Shown here piece by piece: positions 17,801 through 26,733 of a stretch of DNA of 64,000 nucleotides (positions within the stretch are counted from its first letter, which is position 1; each line of letters starts with the position of its first letter). Both the position numbers and the translations under genes were made by a program. The DNA lies in NCBI GenBank assembly GCA_946402905.1, contig CAMIYC010000002.1, forward strand, positions 1 through 64,000, read 5' to 3'. The DNA is from an uncultured Prevotellaceae bacterium (GTDB lineage: Bacteria; Bacteroidota; Bacteroidia; Bacteroidales; Bacteroidaceae). A model generated the notes under the pieces. That model searched no databases, was not told the DNA's origin, and saw only the letters and a list, made by a program, of their open reading frames with translations.

Positions 17801-20368
17801 ACCTTCTGGCGTAGCTTGAATTTTGTGGATATCTCGGCCAGTGGGCACGAATACATGCCGATGGCTGCGGTGCCGTCGCTCCTCTATTCCAGATTCGACA
17901 ACGAATTGTTCAGCTTCTGGAATGCGAGGGCTTATTTCCACATGGGCGATCGGCAGTTGCGCAGAATGGCTAAGGCTGAGTCTAATGTGCTGGCAGAAGT
18001 GCCACTGGAAATGAACGTTGCTGATGTCAAGATGGATGCAGAGGCAAAGGCCATGGAGGAAAGCATGGATGCCGATACAGCAGACAATCTCGCTTCCGGT
18101 GGGGAAGTGGATAAAAGGGAGAATCAGGGCGAGTCGGTGCAGATGAGAGAAAACATGTCGGAGACGGCGTTCTTCTATCCCACACTCGTCAGCGACGCCC
18201 AAGGAAATATCGCCATCAAGTTCACCCTGCCAGAGAGCGTCACTACCTGGCGTATGATGGGATTGGCCACCGACCGTGAGATGAACTATGGGGAGATCGA
18301 TGCAGAGACAGTGGCCAAGAAAGACGTGATGATACAGCCCAATATGCCGCGTTTCGTGAGAAAGGGTGACAAGGCAAGGATTTCGGCACGCATCTTCAAT
18401 ACCTCTGAAAAGGATATCAGGGGCACGGCAGAGATGTCTTTGATCGACCCCGTCGATGAGCATGTGGTCTATGTCAAGTCGGTGCCTTATGAGGTGGCTG
18501 TCGGACAGACTGCCAGCGTCGCCTTTGACTATACCCCGGAAAAGGACGGCACACTCCTCGTATGCCGCATGACTGCAAAGGGCGACGGATTCTCCGACGG
18601 AGAGCAACACTACCTGCCTGTGCTGCCCAGCATGGAACTGGTGACGCGCACCTATCCCTTCACACAGAATGGGCCGCAGACCACGCAGGTAAACCTCAGA
18701 AAACTCTTCCCCGACGGCATCTCGGATGGAAAACTGACGGTGGAATATACCAACAACCCGGCATGGCTGATGATACAGACCCTGCCGACAGTGGGACTGA
18801 CCAACTCTGACAACGCCATCTCACAGGCTGCCTCTTATTATGCCAACTCACTGGCCAATTATCTCATACACCTCTCGCCAGATGTCAAGGCCACCATCGA
18901 CAGCTGGCGACAGGAGGCAGGGACGGAAAACAGCATGATGAGCAACCTGGCCAAAAACGAGGAACTCAAAGACCTGTTGCTCTACGAGACACCATGGGTG
19001 GGCGACGCTGATCATGAGGAAAGCCAGAAGAGAAGTCTGGTGAAATTCTTCGATGAGACCACCATAGAAATGAGGCTCACCATGGCCATTGACAAGCTGA
19101 GGAAACTGCAACATGGCAACGGCTCATGGAGCTGGTGGCCTGGTATGGAGGGGAACCGGTACATGACTGTGGCCGTGAGCGAGATGCTGGTGCGGCTCAA
19201 TCAGATGATCGGCCAACAAGAGAATGTATCCGACATGCTGGAGAAAGCCTTGGACTTCATCGGACAGGAACAGGTGGAAGAGGAACTGATGATGAGAAAA
19301 CTGGAGAAGAAAAATCACCGTGTCATGCCCAGCGAGACCGCACTGCGCACACTCTATATCTTCGCCCTGGACGGAAGAAAACTGCCGGAAAAGGTGAATA
19401 GAGCCAACAACTATATGGTAGAAAAACTGGCGTCAAAACCATCCGAGTTCACCATCTATGGCAAGGCCAACTCGGCTGTCATCCTGGCTGCCTACGGCAA
19501 GAAGCAAAAAGCCCTGGAATATCTCAAGAGCCTCAGAGAATACTCGGTGATGACCGAGGAGATGGGCCGCTATTTCGATACAAGAAAGGCAAAGTACTCA
19601 TGGTTCTCGTATGCCATACCTACAGAGGTGGCCGCCATCGAGGCCATCAAGCGCCTGCAACCGGAAGACGGGAAAACCGTCGACGAGATGCGACGCTGGC
19701 TCCTGCAGGAGAAACGCACACAGGCATGGAGCACACCCATCAATACCGTCGATGCGGTGTATGCCTTCCTCGAAGGACATGTGGGTGAACTCGACCAGAA
19801 AGTGGAGACCGTGCTCGCTGTTGACGGACAGCAACTCTCTCTGCCGCAGTCTACGGCTGGTATCGGATATGTCAAGACTTCCATGCAAGTAGAGAAGCCT
19901 AAAACATTCGAGGCGCAAAAGACTTCCGACGGCACTTCGTGGGGAGCTCTCTATGCACAGTTTATGCAACCTTCAAAGGAGGTGGAGAATTCTGCCTCCG
20001 GAATAACCGTCACACGTGAGATACGCTCGGAGAAGAAGGAACTGCATGTGGGCGATAAGGTCAAGGTGCGCATCACGATCAAGGCCGATCGCGACTACGA
20101 CTTCGTAGAGGTCATCGACAGGCGTGCGGCTTGTATGGAGCCGGTCAGCCAGCTCAGTGGATACCACTATGGCTATTATGTCGCACCGAAAGACTATACC
20201 ACGTGCTATTATTTCGACAAGTTCGGAAAGGGTACGCATGTGCTGGAGACTGAGTATTATATAGACCGTGAGGGTACATACGACACTGGCACCTGCAAGG
20301 TGCAGTGCGCATACTCGCCAGAGTATACCGCCACAGGAAAAGCCTTCACCGTGATCGTAAAACCATAA
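14834..20368 (+). CDS. Alpha-2-macroglobulin family protein without thioester motif
   Basis: A very large (1844-residue) secreted or periplasmic protein with an N-terminal signal (MRRLCVTFLGIILSVMNIFSQ). The macroglobulin MG domains include YLYTDRSIYRPGQTVHAAVV (about 509-528), the signature of the A2M N-domain. Near 1108-1145 AFFYPTLVSDAQGNI and LPESVTTWRMMGLA mark the A2M domain. An alpha-helical toroid follows from about 1300 (NGSWSWWPGMEGN), then a receptor-binding-like C-domain. In thioester members the toroid carries CxEQ; here that place reads TVGLTNSDNAISQAAS, so the bond is lost. Bacterial relatives are thought to trap proteases or guard the envelope. It begins a tight operon that ends with a secreted cysteine protease. 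Confidence 0.87.
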   Translation: MRRLCVTFLGIILSVMNIFSQSYHDLWTQYDKAVSGDLPRTQMEVLGKIIAKAQKEKHYGHLLKAELKNVLSVTAVTPDSLAPEVARLVEQEKAAANDPLLAAVYQSVLGNVYRNNPSLDEHSEDLSKEYFRKSVSNPSLLAGHRVTEFEPLMVNGFDSKYFNNDLLHVLGMEAGDYQMLHDYYEQAGSQEATCLMACELQRRKRKMSDRYASHSLYLQQVDSLIRKYEHLETAPELVLLRYEYMEDAKDIDAGQKLKYIDESLGKWGASKRLNKLRNARKQLTCPMYNISFGCLVSQPGKEHVVSIAEARNIKWLRMTVSRVNLTGERDYNIGYDGDYKIVKKAVVKGSEQVFECQFTGKEDYEIAHDSLVIPPLPVGMYLVEFQADRKEVSTDKLLYYVSDVYVLSEPLPDRKTRFAVVSATTGQPISKANLQLDLNYRWGKKDKGKIKTLTCDSKGEVVYQFQNDDYRGNYNIFAYTANDKFCPNQDLWSSFSSASIPSDRTRAYLYTDRSIYRPGQTVHAAVVMFLNEAGLKTTAVAGKTINMRLRDANYKEVGNVQVTTDEYGKAAADFVLPDNGLTGVFTLTCDNARHQVSIHVEEYKRPTFEVEIPRVEQEYRAGDVVEVTGFAKTYVGVPVQGAKVAYSVCRKQASWWWARSGSEEMLVEDTVETDSEGAFRMRVPLIMPDDYDPDASTYRRSAFYNFDIRALVTDLGGESHEGSLSLPLGSKPTVLSCHIPGQFIADSIKTISFGYRNAAGADVDAMVTYTIDRQERTYQAQSNTPVDFRQIARSLNSGEHVIKAICGNDTVEQKFIVFSLNDKRPCVETHDWYYVSDSSFPKDGKPVYLQVGTSDEKTHVVYTIIAGNKVLESGTFQLSNAIKTYKLTYKEQYESGLLLTFAWVKDGKAYTHQASIRRPLPDKRIHLKWTTFRDRLTPGQQEEWTLQATKPDGTPAEVSLVAAMYDKSLDQIYSHDWSFSPEITAPMPYTFWRSLNFVDISASGHEYMPMAAVPSLLYSRFDNELFSFWNARAYFHMGDRQLRRMAKAESNVLAEVPLEMNVADVKMDAEAKAMEESMDADTADNLASGGEVDKRENQGESVQMRENMSETAFFYPTLVSDAQGNIAIKFTLPESVTTWRMMGLATDREMNYGEIDAETVAKKDVMIQPNMPRFVRKGDKARISARIFNTSEKDIRGTAEMSLIDPVDEHVVYVKSVPYEVAVGQTASVAFDYTPEKDGTLLVCRMTAKGDGFSDGEQHYLPVLPSMELVTRTYPFTQNGPQTTQVNLRKLFPDGISDGKLTVEYTNNPAWLMIQTLPTVGLTNSDNAISQAASYYANSLANYLIHLSPDVKATIDSWRQEAGTENSMMSNLAKNEELKDLLLYETPWVGDADHEESQKRSLVKFFDETTIEMRLTMAIDKLRKLQHGNGSWSWWPGMEGNRYMTVAVSEMLVRLNQMIGQQENVSDMLEKALDFIGQEQVEEELMMRKLEKKNHRVMPSETALRTLYIFALDGRKLPEKVNRANNYMVEKLASKPSEFTIYGKANSAVILAAYGKKQKALEYLKSLREYSVMTEEMGRYFDTRKAKYSWFSYAIPTEVAAIEAIKRLQPEDGKTVDEMRRWLLQEKRTQAWSTPINTVDAVYAFLEGHVGELDQKVETVLAVDGQQLSLPQSTAGIGYVKTSMQVEKPKTFEAQKTSDGTSWGALYAQFMQPSKEVENSASGITVTREIRSEKKELHVGDKVKVRITIKADRDYDFVEVIDRRAACMEPVSQLSGYHYGYYVAPKDYTTCYYFDKFGKGTHVLETEYYIDREGTYDTGTCKVQCAYSPEYTATGKAFTVIVKP

Positions 20369-20377
20369 AAAGGAAAA

Positions 20378-21454
20378 ATGAAAATGACAATCTGCCTGAA
20401 AACAGCCATCACCGCCCTTTGTATGGCATCGGCCTCGGGGGCCGCGGCTCAGCGTATCACGTCGAGCTCACAGGTGATAGACTGTGGACAGGTGCTCTTT
20501 ATGAAACCCGTCACTGCGCAGTTTGAACTGCTCAACGAGGGAGCTGCCAATGTGACCATCAGAAACGTGGAGACCAGTTGTGGATGCACTCAGGTGAGTT
20601 ATCCCAAGGGACCTATCACCGTACAAAAGCCTTTCGTGGTGTCGGCCACTTATGACGCAAGGCAGATGGGGAGGTTTGAGAAGTATATCGATATCTACAC
20701 CAGTGGAGCGACACTGCCTTTCACCCTCACCATAAAAGGGGTGGTGGTCGATGAGATACGTGATTTCGCAGGTGGGTATGATTATACCCTGGGAAAACTG
20801 AAAGCTGACAAAGCCGAAATCATGTTTGATGACGTGAGCATGGGGGAAAGACCCACCGAGCAGATACATATCGTCAACACTACCGGCGACATCGCAACAC
20901 CTGTGCTGATGCACCTGCCGCCATACCTCATAGCAGATGTCTCGCCATCGTCGATACCACCGGGAAAGTCGGGAGTCATTACCCTCACGCTCGACTCCAA
21001 AAAACTGCATGAGCACGGACTGACACAGACCACCGTGTATCTTGGACAAAAACCGGGAGACAAGGTGAGCGAAGACAAGGAGATACAAATATCTGCCATC
21101 TTGCTGCCGTCCTTCGGACTCGTCACTGACCAGCAACTGGTCTATTCGCCCAAACTGAAAATCTCGGACAGTGTACTCGATCTGGGAGCTTTCGAGGGAA
21201 AAAAGAAAAAGAAAGGTACCATCGTGCTCGAGAATTTAGGACGCACAGAACTGGAAATTACCGCCCTGCAGATGTTCACGACGGGACTGATGGTAGACCT
21301 GAGCGATACGAAAATACCACCGGGGGGCTCGGCAAAACTCAAAGTGACCGCCGACCGCAAGGGGCTGAAAGGGGTGAAACAGCAGCCTCGTGTACTCATG
21401 ATCACCAACGACCCAAGAAACCCCAAGGTGGTGATCGATGTCAATGTAAAATAA
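20378..21454 (+). CDS. DUF1573 domain protein (repeated Ig-like domains)
   Basis: The 358-residue protein begins nine bases after the previous gene. It has a signal peptide (MKMTICLKTAITALCMASASGAAAQ) and several beta-sandwich repeats. The first contains the DUF1573 motif VIDCGQVLFMKPVTAQFELLN then NVETSCGCTQVSYPKGPI, with the CGC pair typical of the family. A later domain repeats the pattern (VLDLGAFEGKKKKKGTIVLEN, PRVLMITNDPRNPKVVIDVNV). Such proteins are exported and common in Bacteroidetes; their job is unknown, possibly assembly or adhesion. Position suggests co-transcription with the A2M gene before it and meaB after it (15-base gap). Confidence 0.82.
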   Translation: MKMTICLKTAITALCMASASGAAAQRITSSSQVIDCGQVLFMKPVTAQFELLNEGAANVTIRNVETSCGCTQVSYPKGPITVQKPFVVSATYDARQMGRFEKYIDIYTSGATLPFTLTIKGVVVDEIRDFAGGYDYTLGKLKADKAEIMFDDVSMGERPTEQIHIVNTTGDIATPVLMHLPPYLIADVSPSSIPPGKSGVITLTLDSKKLHEHGLTQTTVYLGQKPGDKVSEDKEIQISAILLPSFGLVTDQQLVYSPKLKISDSVLDLGAFEGKKKKKGTIVLENLGRTELEITALQMFTTGLMVDLSDTKIPPGGSAKLKVTADRKGLKGVKQQPRVLMITNDPRNPKVVIDVNVK

Positions 21455-21469
21455 TAAAAGGTGTAATAT

Positions 21470-22570
21470 ATGGAACATCCAGAAAATAGCGCAGAATATA
21501 AGGGGCTGACCGTCAATTCGGGTGTCGATCAGCCGTCAATCATCAATCCGTACCTCAGGCGAGACAGATTCCGCCGCAAGGAATATACGGCAGCTGAGAT
21601 GGTAGAAGGCATACGCAAAGGAGATGTCACCATACTCAGCCAGGCCGTCACGCTCGTAGAGAGTGTCATCCCGCAGCACCAGGCCAAAGCACAGGAGGTG
21701 ATAGAAAAATGTCTGCCCTATAGTGGACAGTCTGTCAGAGTGGGCATCAGTGGTGTGCCCGGCGCCGGAAAGAGCACGTCGATAGACATGTTCGGATGCC
21801 ATGTGCTCGACCAGAAAGGTGGAAAACTCGCTGTCCTGGCTATCGACCCCAGTAGTGAGCGCTCAAAGGGAAGTATACTCGGCGACAAAACACGTATGGA
21901 GAAACTGTCGCTCAGAGAGGAGGCCTTCATCAGACCAAGTCCCACGGCAGGCTCCTTGGGAGGGGTGGCACGCAAGACGCGTGAGACCATCATACTTTGC
22001 GAGGCTGCAGGATATGACAAAATCTTTGTAGAAACGGTAGGAGTGGGGCAGAGTGAGACTGCCTGTCACTCCATGGTAGACTTCTTCCTGCTGATACAGC
22101 TGGCAGGAACCGGCGACGAGTTACAGGGCATCAAGCGCGGCATCATGGAGATATCCGATGGTATCGTGATCAACAAATGTGACGGCAACAATGTGGACAA
22201 GTGCCACATGGCGGCCACCAATTTCCGCAATGCCCTGCATTTCTTCCCGCGCTCTGAGAGTGGGTGGATGCCCAAGGTGCTGTGCTATAGTGGGTTCTAT
22301 GGATTCGGCATCAAAGAGGTGTGGGATATGATATACGAGTATATCGACTATGTCAAGGCCAACGGCTATTTCGACTACCGGCGCAACGAGCAAAGCAAAT
22401 ACTGGATGTATGAGACTATCAACGAGCAGCTGCGCAACAGCTTCTATAATAGTGAACTCATACAAGAGCATTTGCAACTGGCGGAGCAAAGGGTGCTTAC
22501 CGGAAAGCAAACCTCTTTTGCAGCGGCAGGCGACCTGCTTGATATGTATTTTGAGAATTTGAGAAAATAG
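21470..22570 (+). CDS. meaB: Methylmalonyl-CoA mutase-associated GTPase MeaB
   Basis: A cytoplasmic G3E-type GTPase chaperone that guards and reloads the adenosylcobalamin cofactor of methylmalonyl-CoA mutase, on the succinate-propionate route of Bacteroidales. The 366-residue protein shows Walker A GVPGAGKSTSID, the base-switch region LAIDPSSERSKGSILGDKTRM, PSPTAGSLGGVARKTRE, and ETVGVGQSE, with the NKCDG guanine-recognition motif. The full pattern is diagnostic of MeaB/ArgK. The mutase subunits are not in this window. It ends directly against ispH with no spacer, inside the five-gene run. Confidence 0.94.
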   Translation: MEHPENSAEYKGLTVNSGVDQPSIINPYLRRDRFRRKEYTAAEMVEGIRKGDVTILSQAVTLVESVIPQHQAKAQEVIEKCLPYSGQSVRVGISGVPGAGKSTSIDMFGCHVLDQKGGKLAVLAIDPSSERSKGSILGDKTRMEKLSLREEAFIRPSPTAGSLGGVARKTRETIILCEAAGYDKIFVETVGVGQSETACHSMVDFFLLIQLAGTGDELQGIKRGIMEISDGIVINKCDGNNVDKCHMAATNFRNALHFFPRSESGWMPKVLCYSGFYGFGIKEVWDMIYEYIDYVKANGYFDYRRNEQSKYWMYETINEQLRNSFYNSELIQEHLQLAEQRVLTGKQTSFAAAGDLLDMYFENLRK

Positions 22571-23449
22571 ATGATACAGATAGAGATAGACAGTGGCAGC
22601 GGATTCTGCTTCGGGGTGACTACGGCCATCAACAAGGCGGAGGAGGAACTCTCGACCGACAAGACCTTGTATTGCCTGGGCGACATCGTGCACAACGGCA
22701 TGGAGTGCGAGCGTCTCAGGGCCATGGGGCTCGTCACAATCAACCACGACCAGCTCAGCGACTTGCATGACGTGAAAGTGCTGTTGCGAGCTCATGGCGA
22801 ACCCCCCGAAACCTATGCGCTGGCCGCAAGAAACAACATTGAAATCATTGACACCACATGCCCCGTTGTGCTGCAACTGCAGAAACGCATCAAGAAACAG
22901 TATGACAGCTGTCCGCAGGCGCAGATCGTCATCTTCGGAAAGAACGGACATGCCGAGGTGCTCGGACTCGTGGGGCAGACACACAATCAGGCCATCGTGG
23001 TGGAAAACATCGAGGATGTCAGCAAGCTCGACTTCAACAGAGATATCTATCTCTATTCGCAGACTACAAAGTCGGTAGATGAGCTGCACCGGATTATAGA
23101 TTATATACAGGCTCATATCTCGGAGGGGGCTGTCTTCAGAAGCTTCGACACCATCTGCCGCCAAGTAGCCAACCGTATGCCCAATATCGCGGCTTTCGCC
23201 GCCCGCCACGACCTCATACTCTTTGTGTCGGGAGGCAAAAGCAGCAACGGAAAGGTGCTCTTCAACGAATGCCTAAGGGTCAACCCCAATAGCAAGCAGA
23301 TTGAGAGCTCACGTGAGATAGACATGGCTTGGCTCGACGGAGTAAGCACCGTGGGCATTTGTGGGGCCACCAGTACGCCAAAATGGCTGATGGAGGAATG
23401 TAAAGAATTGATAATTAATAATATAAATAATATAAACGTTAAATTATGA
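22571..23449 (+). CDS. ispH: 4-hydroxy-3-methylbut-2-enyl diphosphate reductase IspH
   Basis: Last step of the MEP isoprenoid pathway, making IPP and DMAPP with a [4Fe-4S] cluster in the cytoplasm. The 292-residue protein has the three cluster cysteines in GFCFGV (Cys13), DTTCPVV (Cys97) and GICGATSTP (Cys264). The HGEPPE and GKNGHAEVLGLVGQ blocks are also present. The C-terminus is odd: after the conserved end it runs on as IINNINNINVKL, coded by an AT-rich stretch that doubles as the ribosome-binding region of the next gene, with which it overlaps by four bases (ATGA). Confidence 0.94.
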   Translation: MIQIEIDSGSGFCFGVTTAINKAEEELSTDKTLYCLGDIVHNGMECERLRAMGLVTINHDQLSDLHDVKVLLRAHGEPPETYALAARNNIEIIDTTCPVVLQLQKRIKKQYDSCPQAQIVIFGKNGHAEVLGLVGQTHNQAIVVENIEDVSKLDFNRDIYLYSQTTKSVDELHRIIDYIQAHISEGAVFRSFDTICRQVANRMPNIAAFAARHDLILFVSGGKSSNGKVLFNECLRVNPNSKQIESSREIDMAWLDGVSTVGICGATSTPKWLMEECKELIINNINNINVKL

Positions 23450-26400
23450 AAACAAAAGTATTGCTAATTGCAGGGGTAATGATGGCCTTGGGACTCAGCG
23501 CGATGGCTGAACCCGTCAGCAAAGCACAGGCTTTGCAGCAGGCGCAGGCGTTCATGTCATCCAAAGGTATCGCATTGGCTGGTGACTTGACGGTCACCAA
23601 CGGCCCCAAAAGAGCAAAGGCTTCTCGCGACGAGTCGTCTTGCTATTACGTTTTTAACAACGGACAGAACGGAGGTTTTGTCGTGGTTTCAGGTGACGAT
23701 CGGACAAGGGATATCCTCGCCTATTCCGACACAGGCACGTTGGACATGAACCATCTGCCTGAAAACGTGGGCTATATGCTCCAGTGTTACGAGGAACAGA
23801 TCAATCTGCTTGATACGCAGGAAACCCCTGTACAGGCAGAGAAAAGAACGACATATGCAGAGACACCTTCCACCAATCCGGTGCTGCCGCTGCTCACTTG
23901 CATGTGGGGACAGGGAGAGCCTTTCAACAACTCATGCCCTACAGTCGGAGGAACAAAATCCTATGCGGGATGTGTGTGCGCGGGCGTGGCGCAAGTCATC
24001 TATTTCTATCGCGACAGAATGCCCACCAAGCTCAAAACGACCATCGAAAGCTACACAGCCAATGGCATCACGTTGGCAGCTGTGCCTGCAGGAACACCGT
24101 TCTACTGGAGCAGAATGTTCGACAAGTATGACGGCACACAGACCTCAGCACAGAAGTCAGCCGTGGCCAATTTCGTGCTTTATGTGGGAAAGGCTCTCGG
24201 AAGCGTTTATGGGTCTGCCTCTGTGGGCACTTCTGCTAACTTCCAGAATGTCAAGACAAATCTCACAAAATATTTTGGGTTCAGTACCAATTCCACACTC
24301 TACGACCGTAAAGAGTTCACAGCCGAAAAATGGGAGAATATGGTCATCAATGAATTGGAAGAAAACAGACCTGTACTCTACAACGGTATCAGCAGCAAAG
24401 ACAACCATGTGTTTATCATTGATGGTTACGACGGGAGAGGGCTCTTCCACGTCAACTGGGGATGGACCGGAGACCACGACGGATATTTCGTGCTCTCTGT
24501 CTTGAATCCATATGATATGAATGGTGTCAATGCTTCGGCTGGACCAGATAGCTATACAGTGACACAAAGGGCTTTCTTCAACCTTCAACCCGAGAATGGA
24601 TACTCCTATACCGAGGGTGACGTCGAACTGACTTCTACCATCAGTAGTGTTTCAAATAATGTGGTGAAGGTGGTATATAAAAATCTTACTTCAAAAGATG
24701 GCGTGTTCAAATGCGGACTCGGATACCTCGACAGCGATGGCTATGTCACAAAGCTGATGGAGAACGACGAAGGTGAGGCTACCGTGGCTGCCAGCTCTTC
24801 CATGGGCACGGTGCAGTTCGCACTGAAAGCAGCAGATTTCAAACCTCAGTCGGGCACCACGGCTGAATATCAGCTCTATCCCATCTACTTGCGCAGTGGG
24901 CAAGACGAGTGGGTGATGTGCCCCAATGCTTCGTCCAATTATGTGAAAGTCAATTATAAGAGCAATGCCATCACATCATCGCTCGTGGCCATGTCGCCCT
25001 CATTGAAGGCCAGCAATTTCGTCTTCACGGGATCAACTACAAAAAGCGTGAAACAACCGGTCAATTTCAAACTGACCAACTCGGGCGACAAAGACTATTC
25101 GGGCTATGTCTATCTCTTTGCCAGCAGAACAACTACTAAAGGCAGCTCATTGTCTAAGGTACGTGTGATATTGCCAAAGGGTGAAAGTTATAACGCCACC
25201 TTGTCTTTCACACCAGGCTATGCCGGTACTTACAATGTATGGATCACATCTGATGCTTCGGGCACTAATGTGCTGGGTAGCACTACTGTGAATATCCTTT
25301 CGAGCACGGCTACCAAAAACCTGCGTGTGACCGCTGTGCTGCCTGAAAATCTCGCTGAGAATACAAAGAGAATATACAGTGATGAGATCAAGGGTGTCAT
25401 ACGGATACAGAACAATTCGGCCTACAACTACAATGATAATATCATCATTTGGCTGGGAAGACAGAAGAAAGGAAGCAGTGGCATCACTTTCTTCCAGAAT
25501 AATAAAGCTATTTACACCATCCTGGCAGGAGAAACCCTTGATATACCTTTCGATTTTGGAGAGAAACCAGATGAATATTTCTATGGGTTCGGAGTCTATT
25601 ATGCAGACAATAAGACACCTCTCGCAAATTACCTGCATACGGGGTATACGCTCCAAGATGGCGTCTTGTTCTATGCGGGCGACGGAACACTCACTATAAA
25701 AGACCTGACTGAAACAGTCACCGTGGATAAGAACGTGGCAGCGGTCAGTATGAAAGGGGTGGCCAGTTCCATTACCAAGGTGGTGCCCAATGCCAATCCC
25801 AATACCCTCTATATCTTTGATGCTGGCGAGACCGTGCCTAAAGGCTTGACCGGAAAGAACATTGTCAAGGGCAATACAGCCACAAGCATCACCTTGCAGG
25901 ATGGATACGACTTCTACTCGCCTGTCACTTTCGTGGCCGATAATATCACTTACACAAGGGTGCCGGATATCGGTGCTACAGGTCAGGGCGACGGATGGCA
26001 GTCGCTGGTCGTGCCGTTTGATGTCGACAAGCTGATGTATTCATCTTATGAACTGGGATGGTTTACCTCTGATGACGACACGGGCAAGAACCTCTGGGTG
26101 AAGCAGTTCAGCGGCATCAAGGGATACAGTACCGTTTGCTTTGACTACACCGACAAGATCGTGGCCAACCGGCCTTACATCATGGCTGTGCCCTCCAATC
26201 ACTGGGGCGAGGCTTACAACCTCACAGGAAAGAAACTGGAGTTCAAGGCCAGCAACGCCACCGTGCTCAAAGACGCGTCACTCATCACAGGATCCAAGGT
26301 ATACAACTATCGTGGCACCTATTATGCCAAGAAAGTGTCCAACATATACTATCTGGACAGCACGGGAACGAGGTTCGTACAGGGCACTGCCACCGTCAAA

Positions 26401-26640
26401 CCCTTCCGTTGCTATTTCATCTCGGCAGCCGATGGATCGGACGACGATTATGGCAACATGGATATCGTGACCTCTGTCAAGGGTATCATGATGCCTTTCG
26501 CTTCCGAAAATGAGGAGGTCTCTGTCTATAATGTCAGTGGTATGAAGGTAGGCACTACAAAGGTCGTCGACGGACGCATCTCGCTCGATGCACTGCCCAA
26601 AGGCATCTACATCATCAACGGACATAAATTCATCAAATAG
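23446..26640 (+). CDS. Secreted C10 (streptopain-like) cysteine protease with type IX secretion tail
   Basis: A 1064-residue exported protease. Order: signal peptide (about 1-21), Spi-like inhibitory propeptide (about 25-125, SSCYYVFNN then GGFVVVSGDDR), C10 catalytic domain (about 145-390), then several beta-sandwich domains, and a C-terminal tail. The nucleophile is Cys176 in SYAGCVCAGVAQVIYFY; the catalytic histidine is His321 in DNHVFIIDGYDGRG, followed by the conserved HVNWGWTG. Relatives include streptopain, interpain and Bacteroides Bfp proteases, which are autoactivated. The end (SVYNVSGMKVG, then SLDALPKGIYIINGHKFIK) matches type IX sorting tails. It overlaps ispH by four bases and is the last gene of its run; PorQ lies just beyond. 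Confidence 0.92.
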   Translation: MKTKVLLIAGVMMALGLSAMAEPVSKAQALQQAQAFMSSKGIALAGDLTVTNGPKRAKASRDESSCYYVFNNGQNGGFVVVSGDDRTRDILAYSDTGTLDMNHLPENVGYMLQCYEEQINLLDTQETPVQAEKRTTYAETPSTNPVLPLLTCMWGQGEPFNNSCPTVGGTKSYAGCVCAGVAQVIYFYRDRMPTKLKTTIESYTANGITLAAVPAGTPFYWSRMFDKYDGTQTSAQKSAVANFVLYVGKALGSVYGSASVGTSANFQNVKTNLTKYFGFSTNSTLYDRKEFTAEKWENMVINELEENRPVLYNGISSKDNHVFIIDGYDGRGLFHVNWGWTGDHDGYFVLSVLNPYDMNGVNASAGPDSYTVTQRAFFNLQPENGYSYTEGDVELTSTISSVSNNVVKVVYKNLTSKDGVFKCGLGYLDSDGYVTKLMENDEGEATVAASSSMGTVQFALKAADFKPQSGTTAEYQLYPIYLRSGQDEWVMCPNASSNYVKVNYKSNAITSSLVAMSPSLKASNFVFTGSTTKSVKQPVNFKLTNSGDKDYSGYVYLFASRTTTKGSSLSKVRVILPKGESYNATLSFTPGYAGTYNVWITSDASGTNVLGSTTVNILSSTATKNLRVTAVLPENLAENTKRIYSDEIKGVIRIQNNSAYNYNDNIIIWLGRQKKGSSGITFFQNNKAIYTILAGETLDIPFDFGEKPDEYFYGFGVYYADNKTPLANYLHTGYTLQDGVLFYAGDGTLTIKDLTETVTVDKNVAAVSMKGVASSITKVVPNANPNTLYIFDAGETVPKGLTGKNIVKGNTATSITLQDGYDFYSPVTFVADNITYTRVPDIGATGQGDGWQSLVVPFDVDKLMYSSYELGWFTSDDDTGKNLWVKQFSGIKGYSTVCFDYTDKIVANRPYIMAVPSNHWGEAYNLTGKKLEFKASNATVLKDASLITGSKVYNYRGTYYAKKVSNIYYLDSTGTRFVQGTATVKPFRCYFISAADGSDDDYGNMDIVTSVKGIMMPFASENEEVSVYNVSGMKVGTTKVVDGRISLDALPKGIYIINGHKFIK

Positions 26641-26650
26641 TCTGTTTTGA

Positions 26651-26692
26651 GTATCAAGAAAGGCATCCCAAACGGGATGCCTTTCTTGATAC
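26651..26692. terminator. Bidirectional terminator between the C10 protease and cmk
   Basis: GTATCAAGAAAGGCATCCC (26651-26669) and its perfect complement (26674-26692) form a 19-bp stem with a four-base loop (AAAC). It lies between two converging genes, 10 bases after the protease stop, and can stop transcripts from both sides. Confidence 0.9.
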
Positions 26693-26733
26693 TCTTTGAA
26701 ATTTTCCGGTTTTTCCGGGTCATCCGGTTTCTC

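Noticed and set aside
22121..23209. 362-codon open frame on the minus strand over meaB and ispH
   Set aside because: It spans the junction of two certain genes and resembles no protein.
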